NCBI GenBank assembly: GCA_964461135.1
Contig: CAYWTB010000017.1
Coordinates: 6,071-70,070 of the forward strand
Direction: 5' to 3'
Origin: RQOF01 sp964461135
GTDB taxonomy: Bacteria > Calditrichota > Calditrichia > RBG-13-44-9
Length of the DNA: 64,000 nucleotides
Shown piece after piece: positions 9,365-18,063 of this stretch. The notes beneath the pieces were generated by a model. The model had not been told where the DNA came from. It was given only the letters and a program-made list of their open reading frames with translations, and made no database searches. Position numbers and translations under genes: made by a program. Position 1 is the first letter of the stretch, and every line of letters starts with the position of its first letter.

Positions 9365-9862
9365 ATGAATATTCCGGTCTTACATCTAAAAGACGGACTG
9401 CACCATTTTAGTGAAACTATTAAAGGCGGTTCTCTTCATTTTTACAGAGATGAAATCTATCCTGAAAATATACAGGTTGAAATAGAAGTAAATAAATTTG
9501 AAAAGAACATCACATGTAAAATTACTTTATCTAGTAGAGCGCATTATCAATGTGACCGTTGTTTAAGGAATTTTGAAAAAAATTATAAAGACGACTTTGA
9601 AATCTTATTTCATCTGGGTGATAAGAATTTTGAAATTAATGAGGAGAGTGTAATAATCATATCATCAGAAGTAAAAGAGATAGATCTCACACTTTATATT
9701 CAGGAAATGCTTATTCTCGCCATTCCTATGAAATTGTTGTGTGATGAAAATTGTAAGGGAATTTGTTGTGTCTGCGGGGCCGATTTGAATACCGAGGAAT
9801 GTCAATGCACGGAGAAAACTGTGGATCCCCGCTGGGAGAAACTTATATCATTAAGAAAATAA
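9365..9862 (+). CDS. yceD: YceD family (DUF177) protein, 23S rRNA accumulation factor family
   Basis: A 165-residue DUF177 protein. The family (E. coli YceD, plant DUF177A) is linked to 23S rRNA accumulation and is almost always encoded just before bL32, as here. The protein carries cysteine pairs: CDRC in the middle, then a C-terminal cluster (CDENCKGICCVCG, ECQC) arranged as in the zinc-binding members of the family. The ATG at 9365 gives the family N terminus; an in-frame TTG two codons upstream is less likely. rpmF starts 19 bases downstream. The family is certain, the molecular role less so. Confidence 0.88.
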   Translation: MNIPVLHLKDGLHHFSETIKGGSLHFYRDEIYPENIQVEIEVNKFEKNITCKITLSSRAHYQCDRCLRNFEKNYKDDFEILFHLGDKNFEINEESVIIISSEVKEIDLTLYIQEMLILAIPMKLLCDENCKGICCVCGADLNTEECQCTEKTVDPRWEKLISLRK

Positions 9863-9881
9863 AAGCAGGAGTAAATTTCAA

Positions 9882-10070
9882 ATGGCTAATCCAAGACGGA
9901 AAATTTCCAAATCAAAAAGAGATAAAAGACGATCTGCATGGATGAATGGTCTGGGTAATCCTTCGCTGTCGGTTTGTCCCAATTGTGGGGAACCCAAACA
10001 GCCTCATCGTGCCTGTATGAGCTGTGGTTATTATAAAGGACAACGAGCTTTTACTCCATCCGAATCATAA
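9882..10070 (+). CDS. rpmF: 50S ribosomal protein bL32
   Basis: A 62-residue ribosomal protein with the bL32 N terminus (ANPRRKISKSKRDKRRS) and a complete zinc ribbon formed by CPNC and CMSC. The Cys4 form is the zinc-dependent version. It lies between yceD and plsX, the conserved arrangement linking ribosome and lipid synthesis. A GCAGGAG ribosome binding site is about ten bases before the ATG. Confidence 0.97.
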   Translation: MANPRRKISKSKRDKRRSAWMNGLGNPSLSVCPNCGEPKQPHRACMSCGYYKGQRAFTPSES

Positions 10071-10092
10071 ATTAATATACTAAGGCTTGGCA

Positions 10093-11100
10093 ATGAGGAT
10101 TGCGATTGATGCCATGGGCGGTGACTTGGCCCCCCGGTCCACAGTCGAGGGGGCACTTTTATATGCTAAAGAAACGCATGATAAGCATCAATTAATATTA
10201 TTGGGTGATCAATCTAGTATTGAAAAAGAATTTGCCAATAATCATTTTTCAGCGAATAAAAATATTCGCATTATACATACCACACAGATAGTTGACATGG
10301 GTGATTTACCCACGTTAACTCTTAAACAGAAACCTGATTCCTCTCTGATGAAGGGCTTGCAGATGCATCACAATGGAGAAGTGGATGCTTTTGTAAGTGC
10401 AGGAAGTACGGGCGCACAAATGGTAGGAAGTTTATTTGTCCTGGGAAGGATTGAAGGCGTAAACCGACCGGCTTTGGGGTCTTTTCTCCCAACTGAAGGG
10501 GGGGTGGTTTTGCTTCTGGACGTAGGTGCCAATTCAGACTGCAAACCGATAAATTTACTCCAATTCGGATTGATGGGAAGTATTTTTATTTCATATATTT
10601 ATGATATTAAAAATCCCCGTATTGGACTTCTGAACATTGGAGAGGAGAAATCGAAAGGCAATGAATTGGTTCTTGCTTCCTATCCGTTAATGGCTTCACG
10701 TTTATCTAATTTTATTGGAAATGTAGAAGGTCGTGACATCCTTCATGGTAAGGCTGATGTTATTGTGACGGATGGATTTGTGGGCAATACCATTCTTAAA
10801 TTTGCCGAAAGTATTCTGGATGTTTTTGGAAGCAGTTTTAAAAGAAATGTTGGGAAAAATCTGTTTTCAATGCTGGGAGCCTTTATGGTTCGTCATGCGT
10901 TCCGTGAGATGAAGAGCAGTTTCGATTATCAGGAATACGGTGGCGTGCCTTTACTGGGAGTAAATGGTATATCCATAATCTGCCACGGAAGGTCAACCTC
11001 CCGGGCAATAAAAAACGCCATACGGGTTGCGGTAGAAATCGGCAAAAAGAAAGTGAATCAACATATTCAAGAACAACTTATGTCAAGGGGATTGGAATGA
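10093..11100 (+). CDS. plsX: Phosphate acyltransferase PlsX
   Basis: A 335-residue enzyme that converts acyl-ACP to acyl-phosphate, the acyl donor for glycerol-3-phosphate acylation in phospholipid synthesis. The N-terminal AIDAMGGD motif, the SAGSTGA stretch and the DVGANSDCKP segment are diagnostic. The ATG at 10093 follows AAGG at seven bases; a TTG six bases upstream would add only two residues. The gene overlaps fabH by the four bases ATGA (11097-11100), indicating translational coupling. Confidence 0.96.
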   Translation: MRIAIDAMGGDLAPRSTVEGALLYAKETHDKHQLILLGDQSSIEKEFANNHFSANKNIRIIHTTQIVDMGDLPTLTLKQKPDSSLMKGLQMHHNGEVDAFVSAGSTGAQMVGSLFVLGRIEGVNRPALGSFLPTEGGVVLLLDVGANSDCKPINLLQFGLMGSIFISYIYDIKNPRIGLLNIGEEKSKGNELVLASYPLMASRLSNFIGNVEGRDILHGKADVIVTDGFVGNTILKFAESILDVFGSSFKRNVGKNLFSMLGAFMVRHAFREMKSSFDYQEYGGVPLLGVNGISIICHGRSTSRAIKNAIRVAVEIGKKKVNQHIQEQLMSRGLE

Positions 11101-12089
11101 CTATTAGGGCAAAAATCACCGGAGTGGGGCACTATGTACCTTCCAGGGTATTAAGTAATAAAGATCTGGAAAAAATTGTTGAAACAACCGATGAATGGAT
11201 TACTTCTCGAACGGGGATACAGGAGAGGAGAATTCTGGGTGAAGGGAAAGGTTCTTCATATATGGGAGCACTGGCAGCTAAGGTGGCTTTGGAAAATGCC
11301 AGGGTGGCACCAGAGGATCTGGAGTTGATTGTGGTCGCTACTGTAACGCCTGACATGTTTTTTCCCAGTACAGCTTGCTTGATCCAGCAGGAAATAGGAG
11401 CAATAAATGCCTGGGGAGTGGATGTCAATGGTGCCTGTACCGGTTTTCTATATGCCACTGCCATGGCAGCGCAGTTTATTGAGTCTGGCAGGTATAAAAA
11501 AGTTCTGGTAGTTGGAAGTGATAAAATGAGTGCAATTACTGATTACACGGACAGAAATACCTGTATTTTATTTGGTGATGCAGCTGGTGCAATTTTACTG
11601 GAGCCCACCCGGAATGCCGATGAAGGTATTCTGGATTATATACTGAAAAGCGATGGATCTGGCCAGAATTTCCTATACATGAAAGGCGGGGGAAGTCTCC
11701 ATCCCGCTTCACATGAGACTGTTGATAAGAAAATGCATTATATTTATCAGGATGGCCGGGCCGTTTTTAAATTTGCAGTAACGGGTATGGCAGATATTAC
11801 CGAGGAAATTGTAAAAAAACATAAAATCTCATCCGACCAGATAAAACTTTTCATTCCGCATCAGGCTAATCTGAGAATTATGGATGCTGCTGCAAAACGC
11901 CTGAAATTGCCGCCGGAGAAAGTATTAATCAATATTGAAAAGTATGGAAATACCACAGCCGCAACCATTCCCCTGGGCTTATCTGAAGCCTATTACGATA
12001 ATAAAATCCGGAAGGGAGATCTTCTGGTTTTTGCAGCCTTCGGGGCAGGATTTACCTGGGGAAGCATGCTGGTTCGCTGGATAATTTAA
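11097..12089 (+). CDS. fabH: 3-oxoacyl-ACP synthase III (KAS III)
   Basis: A 330-residue enzyme that starts fatty-acid synthesis by condensing acetyl-CoA (or another primer) with malonyl-ACP. The catalytic triad is visible: Cys114 in DVNGACTGF, His in IPHQANLRI and Asn in YGNTTAATIP. The N-terminal TDEWITSRTGI substrate-loop motif is standard. Coupled to plsX by an ATGA overlap. Primer preference cannot be read from the sequence. Confidence 0.97.
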   Translation: MTIRAKITGVGHYVPSRVLSNKDLEKIVETTDEWITSRTGIQERRILGEGKGSSYMGALAAKVALENARVAPEDLELIVVATVTPDMFFPSTACLIQQEIGAINAWGVDVNGACTGFLYATAMAAQFIESGRYKKVLVVGSDKMSAITDYTDRNTCILFGDAAGAILLEPTRNADEGILDYILKSDGSGQNFLYMKGGGSLHPASHETVDKKMHYIYQDGRAVFKFAVTGMADITEEIVKKHKISSDQIKLFIPHQANLRIMDAAAKRLKLPPEKVLINIEKYGNTTAATIPLGLSEAYYDNKIRKGDLLVFAAFGAGFTWGSMLVRWII

Positions 12090-12196
12090 GCTGCCTGATC
12101 TGCTAATTTCTTTATTCGCATATTTAGTAGCAACAACAAATTAGTTATCAAAATTATACCTAAATATTGATTAAAAGCATATTTTCGGAAGACCAC

Positions 12197-13114
12197 ATGA
12201 AGCCAGCATTCATTTTCCCCGGTCAGGGATCACAGTATGTCGGCATGGGAAAGGACCTGTATGAAAATTATAATGAAGTAAAGAAAATATTTGATGAATC
12301 CGAAGAGATTCTAAATTTTTCTCTCAGAAAAATTGCCTTTGAAGGACCGGAGGAGGAACTTAAACAAACTCGTTATACTCAACCCGCAATTTTTGTTCAC
12401 AGCTTGGCAATATTTGCTCTCCTGAAAAAAAGAAATATTAAACCCGAAGCAGCTGCAGGTCATAGTCTGGGAGAATATTCAGCCCTGGTTGCGGTGGGAG
12501 CCTTTTCTATGGAAGACGGTTTGAAAATTGTTAAACTTCGCGGTGAACAGATGCAATTAGCCGGAGAAAAAAATCCAGGTACCATGGCAGCAATTATCGG
12601 ATTGTCCAGGGAAAAGGTAGAGGATATTTGTTATCAGGCTTCTTCAATCGGTATTGTGAAGCCGGCAAATTTTAACTCCCACGGTCAAATAGTCATTTCG
12701 GGCAGTATCGATGGTGTTCACAAAGCCATGCAACTTGCTAAAGAGAATAATGCCAGACTGGTTACAGAATTAATCGTGAGCGGAGCATTTCATTCTCCCC
12801 TGATGGGAGATGCCTTGCTTGGATTAACCGATGCATTGGAAAAGTTACGGGTTAAAGTACCCCGAATTCCGGTTTATACCAATGTAACCGCAAAACCTGC
12901 AAAATCGGCAGAAGAGGTAAAAACCCTGCTTAAAAAGCAGCTTCAGTCTCCTGTATTATGGGAAGATATCATACAAAATATGATCAGGAATGGTATGGAT
13001 CTGTTTTATGAAGTAGGTCCCGGAAAAGTTTTACAGGGTTTATTAAAACGGATTAATCCTCACGTTCAAGCAATAGGAGTGGGCAAATTGGCTGATATTG
13101 AAAAGTTAAATTGA
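12197..13114 (+). CDS. fabD: Malonyl-CoA:ACP transacylase
   Basis: A 305-residue malonyl-CoA:ACP transacylase that loads malonate onto ACP. It has FPGQGSQ at residues 7-13, the nucleophile Ser90 in GHSLGEYSAL, and the His of GAFHSPLM. The ATG at 12197 gives the family N terminus (MKPAFIFPGQG) behind a weak GGAAGA; an in-frame TTG 30 bases upstream would add ten non-conserved residues. A 107-base gap separates it from fabH. Confidence 0.96.
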   Translation: MKPAFIFPGQGSQYVGMGKDLYENYNEVKKIFDESEEILNFSLRKIAFEGPEEELKQTRYTQPAIFVHSLAIFALLKKRNIKPEAAAGHSLGEYSALVAVGAFSMEDGLKIVKLRGEQMQLAGEKNPGTMAAIIGLSREKVEDICYQASSIGIVKPANFNSHGQIVISGSIDGVHKAMQLAKENNARLVTELIVSGAFHSPLMGDALLGLTDALEKLRVKVPRIPVYTNVTAKPAKSAEEVKTLLKKQLQSPVLWEDIIQNMIRNGMDLFYEVGPGKVLQGLLKRINPHVQAIGVGKLADIEKLN

Positions 13115-13127
13115 AAAAGCAAATCAG

Positions 13128-13157
13128 TTGGAATTCCAATAGGATACGTTGTATATT
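13128..13157 (+). promoter_or_regulatory. Candidate promoter before fabG
   Basis: TTGGAA at 13128-13133, an 18-base spacer and TATATT at 13152-13157, about 67 bases before the fabG GTG. It lies in the 109-base gap after fabD. A pattern match only. Confidence 0.3.
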
Positions 13158-13223
13158 ATTCATTCTTAAAAATTCATACTTTGTAATTAAGATAAAGATA
13201 TTGAAAATAAGGAGTTTTTTGGG

Positions 13224-13985
13224 GTGGCAGAAAATAAAAGAGCCATTGTTACCGGTGGGACGCGGGGAATTGGAAGAGCCATTGTAAAAGAACTGGCGTC
13301 ACGCAGTTGTTGCGGTGTTTTATTTTCGGATGTTGCTTTTATTTACAACAGTTGCGAGGAGTGTGTTGATGAAATCCGCAGAGAAATGGCAAACAAGGAA
13401 TCCCGTATTTTTGCCATAAAGGCTGATGCATCACGTTATGAGGATGCCGAAAAAACAGTAGAAGAAGCCATCAATAAACTGGGTGGTGTAGATATTCTGG
13501 TTAATAATGCTGGAATTACGAGAGATAATCTTCTCATGCGTATGACTCCAGAAGAATTTGATTTGGTATTGAATGTGAACCTGGGGAGCGTTTTTAATTA
13601 CACCAAAGCCGTCATGAAACATTTGATAAAACAACGTTCTGGCAGAATTGTAAATATTGCTTCAGTGGTGGGATTGATAGGGAATCCGGGACAGTCAAAT
13701 TATGCGGCATCAAAAGCCGGAATCATTGGTTTTACAAAATCTATCGCCAGGGAACTGGCCTCCCGCAATATTACGGTAAATGCAGTAGCACCGGGATTCA
13801 TTGAAACCAACATGACCCATAACTTGAACGAGAAGCAGAAGGAGACACTCCTTCAAAATATTCCTTTAAAAAGGATAGGAAAACCGGAAGATGTGGCCAA
13901 GGTTGTGGCATTTTTATGCAGCAGCGATGCTGATTATATTACCGGTCAGGTCATTAATGTTGATGGCGGTATGGTAATGTCTTAG
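13224..13985 (+). CDS. fabG: 3-oxoacyl-ACP reductase
   Basis: A 253-residue short-chain dehydrogenase that reduces 3-oxoacyl-ACP with NADPH. It has the nucleotide-binding TGGTRGIGRA, the NNAG motif and the Ser-Tyr-Lys catalytic set in NIASVVG and SNYAASKAG. The C terminus (GQVINVDGGMVMS) matches FabG. The GTG start follows AAGGAG. The region after the first helix is slightly longer than usual and has four cysteines (Cys29, Cys30, Cys44, Cys47), which is unusual for FabG. acpP follows after 40 bases. Confidence 0.93.
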   Translation: MAENKRAIVTGGTRGIGRAIVKELASRSCCGVLFSDVAFIYNSCEECVDEIRREMANKESRIFAIKADASRYEDAEKTVEEAINKLGGVDILVNNAGITRDNLLMRMTPEEFDLVLNVNLGSVFNYTKAVMKHLIKQRSGRIVNIASVVGLIGNPGQSNYAASKAGIIGFTKSIARELASRNITVNAVAPGFIETNMTHNLNEKQKETLLQNIPLKRIGKPEDVAKVVAFLCSSDADYITGQVINVDGGMVMS

Positions 13986-14025
13986 AAGGAAATTCATCCT
14001 TATTTAAATTAACACAGGAGGATTT

Positions 14026-14262
14026 ATGTCACTTGAAGAAAAAGTAAAAGACATCATTGTTGATAAGCTAGGTGTGGCTCCGGAGAAGGTGAAACCTGAA
14101 GCGCATTTTATCGATGACCTGGGTGCGGATTCCCTGGACACCGTAGAGCTGGTTATGGCGTTTGAAGAAGAATTCAATGTGGAAATCCCCGATGATGACG
14201 CCCAGCAAATTACCACCGTAAAAGCAGCTATCGACTATTTAAGCAAAAAAATTGGTGAATAA
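14026..14262 (+). CDS. acpP: Acyl carrier protein
   Basis: A 78-residue acidic acyl carrier protein. Ser36 in GADSLDTVELVM is the site for the 4'-phosphopantetheine arm. The ATG at 14026 follows a strong AGGAGG. A strong terminator follows, so acpP can be made in excess over the downstream fabF. Confidence 0.98.
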   Translation: MSLEEKVKDIIVDKLGVAPEKVKPEAHFIDDLGADSLDTVELVMAFEEEFNVEIPDDDAQQITTVKAAIDYLSKKIGE

Positions 14263-14268
14263 TTTTCG

Positions 14269-14312
14269 GGCGTGCTTTTTCTCAAAGAAATAAGCACGCC
14301 TTTCTTTTTTTT
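14269..14312 (+). terminator. Rho-independent terminator after acpP
   Basis: A perfect 9-bp stem (GGCGTGCTT at 14269-14277 with AAGCACGCC at 14292-14300), a 14-base loop and a T-rich tail to 14312. It begins seven bases after the acpP stop. Confidence 0.92.
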
Positions 14313-14386
14313 CATAAACCAGGCTGAAAAGTATAAATAATATTTACATTTAATTATGTATTACCAGAGTGGTTTGCCGGGAAAAA

Positions 14387-14414
14387 TTGTGAAGTAAAGG
14401 ATCATTATTATAAA
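14387..14414 (+). promoter_or_regulatory. Candidate promoter for fabF-rnc
   Basis: TTGTGA at 14387-14392, a 16-base spacer and TATAAA at 14409-14414, giving a leader of about 67 bases before the fabF ATG. It lies downstream of the acpP terminator. A pattern match only. Confidence 0.3.
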
Positions 14415-14487
14415 AATGACGCATCGTCAAAAAATGTTAAATTTTGTCTGAAAGAAGTACAGCATATAGATAAGTTTAGGATATATC

Positions 14488-15729
14488 ATGCAAAAGAGGC
14501 GAGTGGTTATTACCGGAATGGGAACAGTAACTCCCATCGGTAATTCGGTTAAAGAATTCTGGGATGCAATGATGCAGGGCAGGAATGGTGCAGATTATAT
14601 AACCAGGTTCGATGCCACAAATCATACTACCAAATTTGCCTGCGAAGTAAAAAACCTGTTGACTGAAAATATTATGGATCCCAAGGAGTTGCGGCGTCTC
14701 GATTTATATTCGCAATTTGCCATCGTGGCTGCTGATGAGGCGGTGAAAGATTCCGGACTCGATTTCGAGAAAGAGGACCGGGACAGAATCGGCGTCCTGG
14801 TCGGTTCCGGTATCGGTGGGATTAAATCTTTTGAGGATGAACACCGTAAACTTATTGAAAACGGACCACGCCGGGTCAGTCCTTTCTTTATCCCTATGAT
14901 GATCATCGATATTGCCGCCGGTCATATCTCAATCAGGTATAATCTGAGGGGACCGAATTATGCTGTTGTATCGGCCTGTGCCACGGCATCCCATGCCATC
15001 GGAGATGCCTTCAAGATTATCCAGCGTGGTGATGCCGAAGTCATGATCACCGGCGGGTCCGAGGCCGCTATTTGCCCAATGGGCATTGCCGGATTTAACT
15101 CCATGAAAGCGATATCAGACCGGAATGATGACCCTCAGCATGCCAGCCGTCCGTTCGATAAAGAGCGTGATGGATTTGTGATGGGTGAGGGTGCAGGAAT
15201 TATTATTCTGGAAGAGCTGGAACATGCCAGAAAACGCGGTGCCACCATTTACGCAGAATTGCGGGGCCTCGGTTTTACTGCAGATGCTCATCATATTACT
15301 GCTCCGGCACCAGAAGGCGAGGGGGCGGTTCGAGCCATGAAACTGTGCCTGAAGGACGGAGAACTGAATCCGTTTGATATTCAATATATTAATGCCCACG
15401 GGACGTCCACCCAATACAATGACAAAGCTGAAACAGAAGCCATAAAGACCGCATTTGGTGAACAAGCCTATAAATTGAATGTAAGTTCCACAAAGTCCAT
15501 GATCGGGCACCTGCTGGGTGCGGCGGGTGGTGTGGAATTAATTGTCTGTGTTCTGGCCATTATGAATGGAGTGATTCCACCCACCATTAATTATGAAGTG
15601 CCCGATCCGGAATGCGATTTGAACTATACACCCAATCAGCCGGTGGAACGAAAGATCATATCTGCAGTTAGTAATACATTCGGCTTCGGCGGTCATAACG
15701 CTGTTTTATCGGTATCAGCTTTTAAATAA
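14488..15729 (+). CDS. fabF: 3-oxoacyl-ACP synthase II (KAS II)
   Basis: A 413-residue elongating ketosynthase. The nucleophile is Cys164 in VSACATASHA; the two catalytic histidines are in NAHGTSTQYND and MIGHLLGAAG. The length and the C-terminal NTFGFGGHNAVL are typical of FabF. Separated from acpP by a terminator, with its own candidate promoter. rnc follows after ten bases, an arrangement seen in many bacteria. Confidence 0.97.
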   Translation: MQKRRVVITGMGTVTPIGNSVKEFWDAMMQGRNGADYITRFDATNHTTKFACEVKNLLTENIMDPKELRRLDLYSQFAIVAADEAVKDSGLDFEKEDRDRIGVLVGSGIGGIKSFEDEHRKLIENGPRRVSPFFIPMMIIDIAAGHISIRYNLRGPNYAVVSACATASHAIGDAFKIIQRGDAEVMITGGSEAAICPMGIAGFNSMKAISDRNDDPQHASRPFDKERDGFVMGEGAGIIILEELEHARKRGATIYAELRGLGFTADAHHITAPAPEGEGAVRAMKLCLKDGELNPFDIQYINAHGTSTQYNDKAETEAIKTAFGEQAYKLNVSSTKSMIGHLLGAAGGVELIVCVLAIMNGVIPPTINYEVPDPECDLNYTPNQPVERKIISAVSNTFGFGGHNAVLSVSAFK

Positions 15730-15739
15730 TCTGGAATTA

Positions 15740-16537
15740 TTGTTGGAATTTTTAAAGAAATATTTTCATCGCAAGACCTCACCTACATTTCCGGAAATTA
15801 AGCGAATTTCTGTTCCGGATGAGCAGAAAATAATTTCCTGTCTTCAAGAGAAATATAAGATAGTATTTAACGATCCCTCTTTGCTGGTAACAGCCTTTAA
15901 ACACCGGTCTTATCTAAATGTTACCAATGAAGAGCGTCAAGCGTCTAACGAGCGGCTTGAGTTCCTGGGAGATGCCGTGCTGGATCTGCTGGTTACCGAG
16001 TATCTGTACGAAAAGTTTCCCAGGCGGTCGGAAGGGCAATTGTCCAAGATCAAGTCCATTCTGGTGAGTAAACCGGTGCTGGCCGAGGTTGCTTCAAACT
16101 TATCGCTGGGGGAACTTATTCTCATCAATAAAGGGGAAGAAAAAACCGGAGGAAGGCAGCGTCATTCGCTTCTTGCAGATACTTTTGAGGCCATAGCCGG
16201 TGCGATTTATCTGGATCAGGGGTTATCAGAAGCTCGTAAATTTATTTCCGAATATCTCCTGAACCGATTTAAATCCATCATGCAACGTCAATTATATACC
16301 AATTACAAGAGTGTTTTACTGGAATATACCCAGTCTAAATTTAACGGACTTCCTGAATACCGTGTGATGGAGGAAAGTGGTCCGGATCATGATAAGAGAT
16401 TTGTCATAGCGGTGTTTCTGGATGGCAGGGAAGTTGGACATGGTACCGGTAAGAGTAAGAAGATTGCCGAACAGGAGGCGGCGAAGGTGGCGCTGCAACA
16501 TTTAGTTCCAAACGAAAAATTAGCCGCTGACAAATAA
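15740..16537 (+). CDS. rnc: Ribonuclease III
   Basis: A 265-residue endoribonuclease that cuts double-stranded RNA, including rRNA precursors. The catalytic signature ERLEFLGDAVLDL and the second acidic site in LLADTFEAIAGAIYLD are present. A double-stranded-RNA-binding domain follows (residues about 190-258, with GTGKSKKIAEQEAAKVAL). The start is TTG, at 15740 or the next codon 15743, behind GGAATT; no ATG fits. The N-terminal extension of about 35 residues before the nuclease fold is longer than in E. coli. Confidence 0.95.
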   Translation: MLEFLKKYFHRKTSPTFPEIKRISVPDEQKIISCLQEKYKIVFNDPSLLVTAFKHRSYLNVTNEERQASNERLEFLGDAVLDLLVTEYLYEKFPRRSEGQLSKIKSILVSKPVLAEVASNLSLGELILINKGEEKTGGRQRHSLLADTFEAIAGAIYLDQGLSEARKFISEYLLNRFKSIMQRQLYTNYKSVLLEYTQSKFNGLPEYRVMEESGPDHDKRFVIAVFLDGREVGHGTGKSKKIAEQEAAKVALQHLVPNEKLAADK

Positions 16538-16795
16538 TTCATTTAAATATTTAATTTATAATGAAAACAATGTTTACAGAATTATTAATACAAGGGATTT
16601 AAAATGATTTGTTTTACTCTTCAGTCAAATTTATATTTGAAACCGCTTTGATTATTGAAAAAAACATATTTATACCTTTAAAATTTTGTTTCTTTTCATA
16701 ATAAAATTTTTTTACATAATCAAATAGAGTCAATGTAGTTAAAATCATTTTATATCCAATAATAAATCAAGATTTTTTAGTTGGGGAGACGTAAA
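16538..16795 (+). other. AT-rich leader region before the polysaccharide locus
   Basis: A 258-base non-coding stretch, clearly more AT-rich than the flanking genes. No RNA gene, convincing terminator or JUMPstart/ops-like element was recognised. It probably holds the promoter of the polysaccharide locus. Confidence 0.5.
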
Positions 16796-18040
16796 TTGAA
16801 AATATTTTATGTAAAAATATTTTTACTATTATTTTGCTTCAATATTATATTTGCACAAACCTTTCAACAAAAGAAGGACCAAACTAATACCCAACCTCAG
16901 CCACAACAAAAATTTGATATTGATCTCGAACAGCTGGAAAAATCAAGTCAACAGATAATTCCTCAACAACAATATCTGGAAACGGTGTTGGCGAAAGCCA
17001 TTGATTCCACAAAATATATATTAGGTCCTGGTGATCAGATATTAATTAAAATATGGGGTCCTCTGGAAAATCAATTTCTTCTGGAAATTACTCCGGAGGG
17101 ATATCTTATCATTCCCACTGTTTCAGATTTAAAGGTATCAGGCTTGACTTTATTTCAGGGTAGTGAATTAGTCAAAAAGATGGTGAATGATTTTTATAAG
17201 AATGTAAGTTCTTCGGTCCGCCTGGTAAGAATGCGTAAATTTCGTGTTTATATAGTTGGGGAAATCCAAAATCCCGGAACTTATTATGTTCGCTCAGCTG
17301 ATCGAATTAGTGATGTTATTGAACTTGCCAATGGTTTAACAGAGTGGGCAGATGATACTCGAATTCAGGTGAAAAGTAGTATCGGTGATTTAAATAGTAT
17401 TAATATCAGTAAATTTTTCGTTTCGGGAAATCTGGATGAAAATCCTACCCTGAACGGAGGGGATATTATTTACATTCCACCCATTGATTTGGAAAAAAAT
17501 TATGTGGTGGTAGAAGGGAATGTTGGATCTGAGGGAATTTATCAGATCCAGCCGGGAGAAAATTTATATACCTTTATGACCCGTATACGGGCCATCAATC
17601 GAAAATCGAATCTGAATAATGTTATATTGGTCAGAAACGGAGAAAAAGTGATATATGATTTGATAACAGAGGTATCGTTCGTGAAGAGGGAGGAATTGAA
17701 GTCAGGGGATCGTTTGATAATACCATCCAATCGCGATCGGGTATATGTTAAAGGTGAGGTGTATCAAGCTGGTCCTTATCCCTACATGGCCAATTTCGCC
17801 GCCCAGGATTATGCTGGTATGGCAGGTATGCTGGAATCAGCCCAGAGTGTCAACAATATTATTGTTATACGGAAGGTATCTGGAAAAGTAGAAAAGGGGG
17901 GATCAGTCATTGTGGATAAAGGAGATATCGTTGTTGTTCCACAACGAAGTCGGGAGAATACTAAAGATATTATGACTATCTTAACGCCAATTGTTAGTAT
18001 CGGATTAAGCACATTTGCAATTATAAGGGCAACTAGATAG
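16796..18040 (+). CDS. Polysaccharide export protein, Wza/SLBB family
   Basis: A 414-residue exported protein. A signal peptide (about residues 1-19, ending IIFAQ) leads into a Gln-rich linker. A polysaccharide-export domain (PF02563 type) begins at about YILGPGDQILIKIWG, and repeated SLBB domains follow (GEIQNPGTYYV, GNVGSEGIYQIQPGE, GEVYQAGPYPY). A hydrophobic C-terminal segment could be the outer-membrane helix known from Wza. There is no lipobox cysteine, unlike E. coli Wza. The TTG at 16796, seven bases after GGGGAG, gives a clean signal peptide; the TTG at 16781 lies before that site and is rejected. Base composition is normal, unlike the next genes. Confidence 0.85.
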   Translation: MKIFYVKIFLLLFCFNIIFAQTFQQKKDQTNTQPQPQQKFDIDLEQLEKSSQQIIPQQQYLETVLAKAIDSTKYILGPGDQILIKIWGPLENQFLLEITPEGYLIIPTVSDLKVSGLTLFQGSELVKKMVNDFYKNVSSSVRLVRMRKFRVYIVGEIQNPGTYYVRSADRISDVIELANGLTEWADDTRIQVKSSIGDLNSINISKFFVSGNLDENPTLNGGDIIYIPPIDLEKNYVVVEGNVGSEGIYQIQPGENLYTFMTRIRAINRKSNLNNVILVRNGEKVIYDLITEVSFVKREELKSGDRLIIPSNRDRVYVKGEVYQAGPYPYMANFAAQDYAGMAGMLESAQSVNNIIVIRKVSGKVEKGGSVIVDKGDIVVVPQRSRENTKDIMTILTPIVSIGLSTFAIIRATR

Positions 18041-18063
18041 AAGAAATAAAAAAAATTATAATT

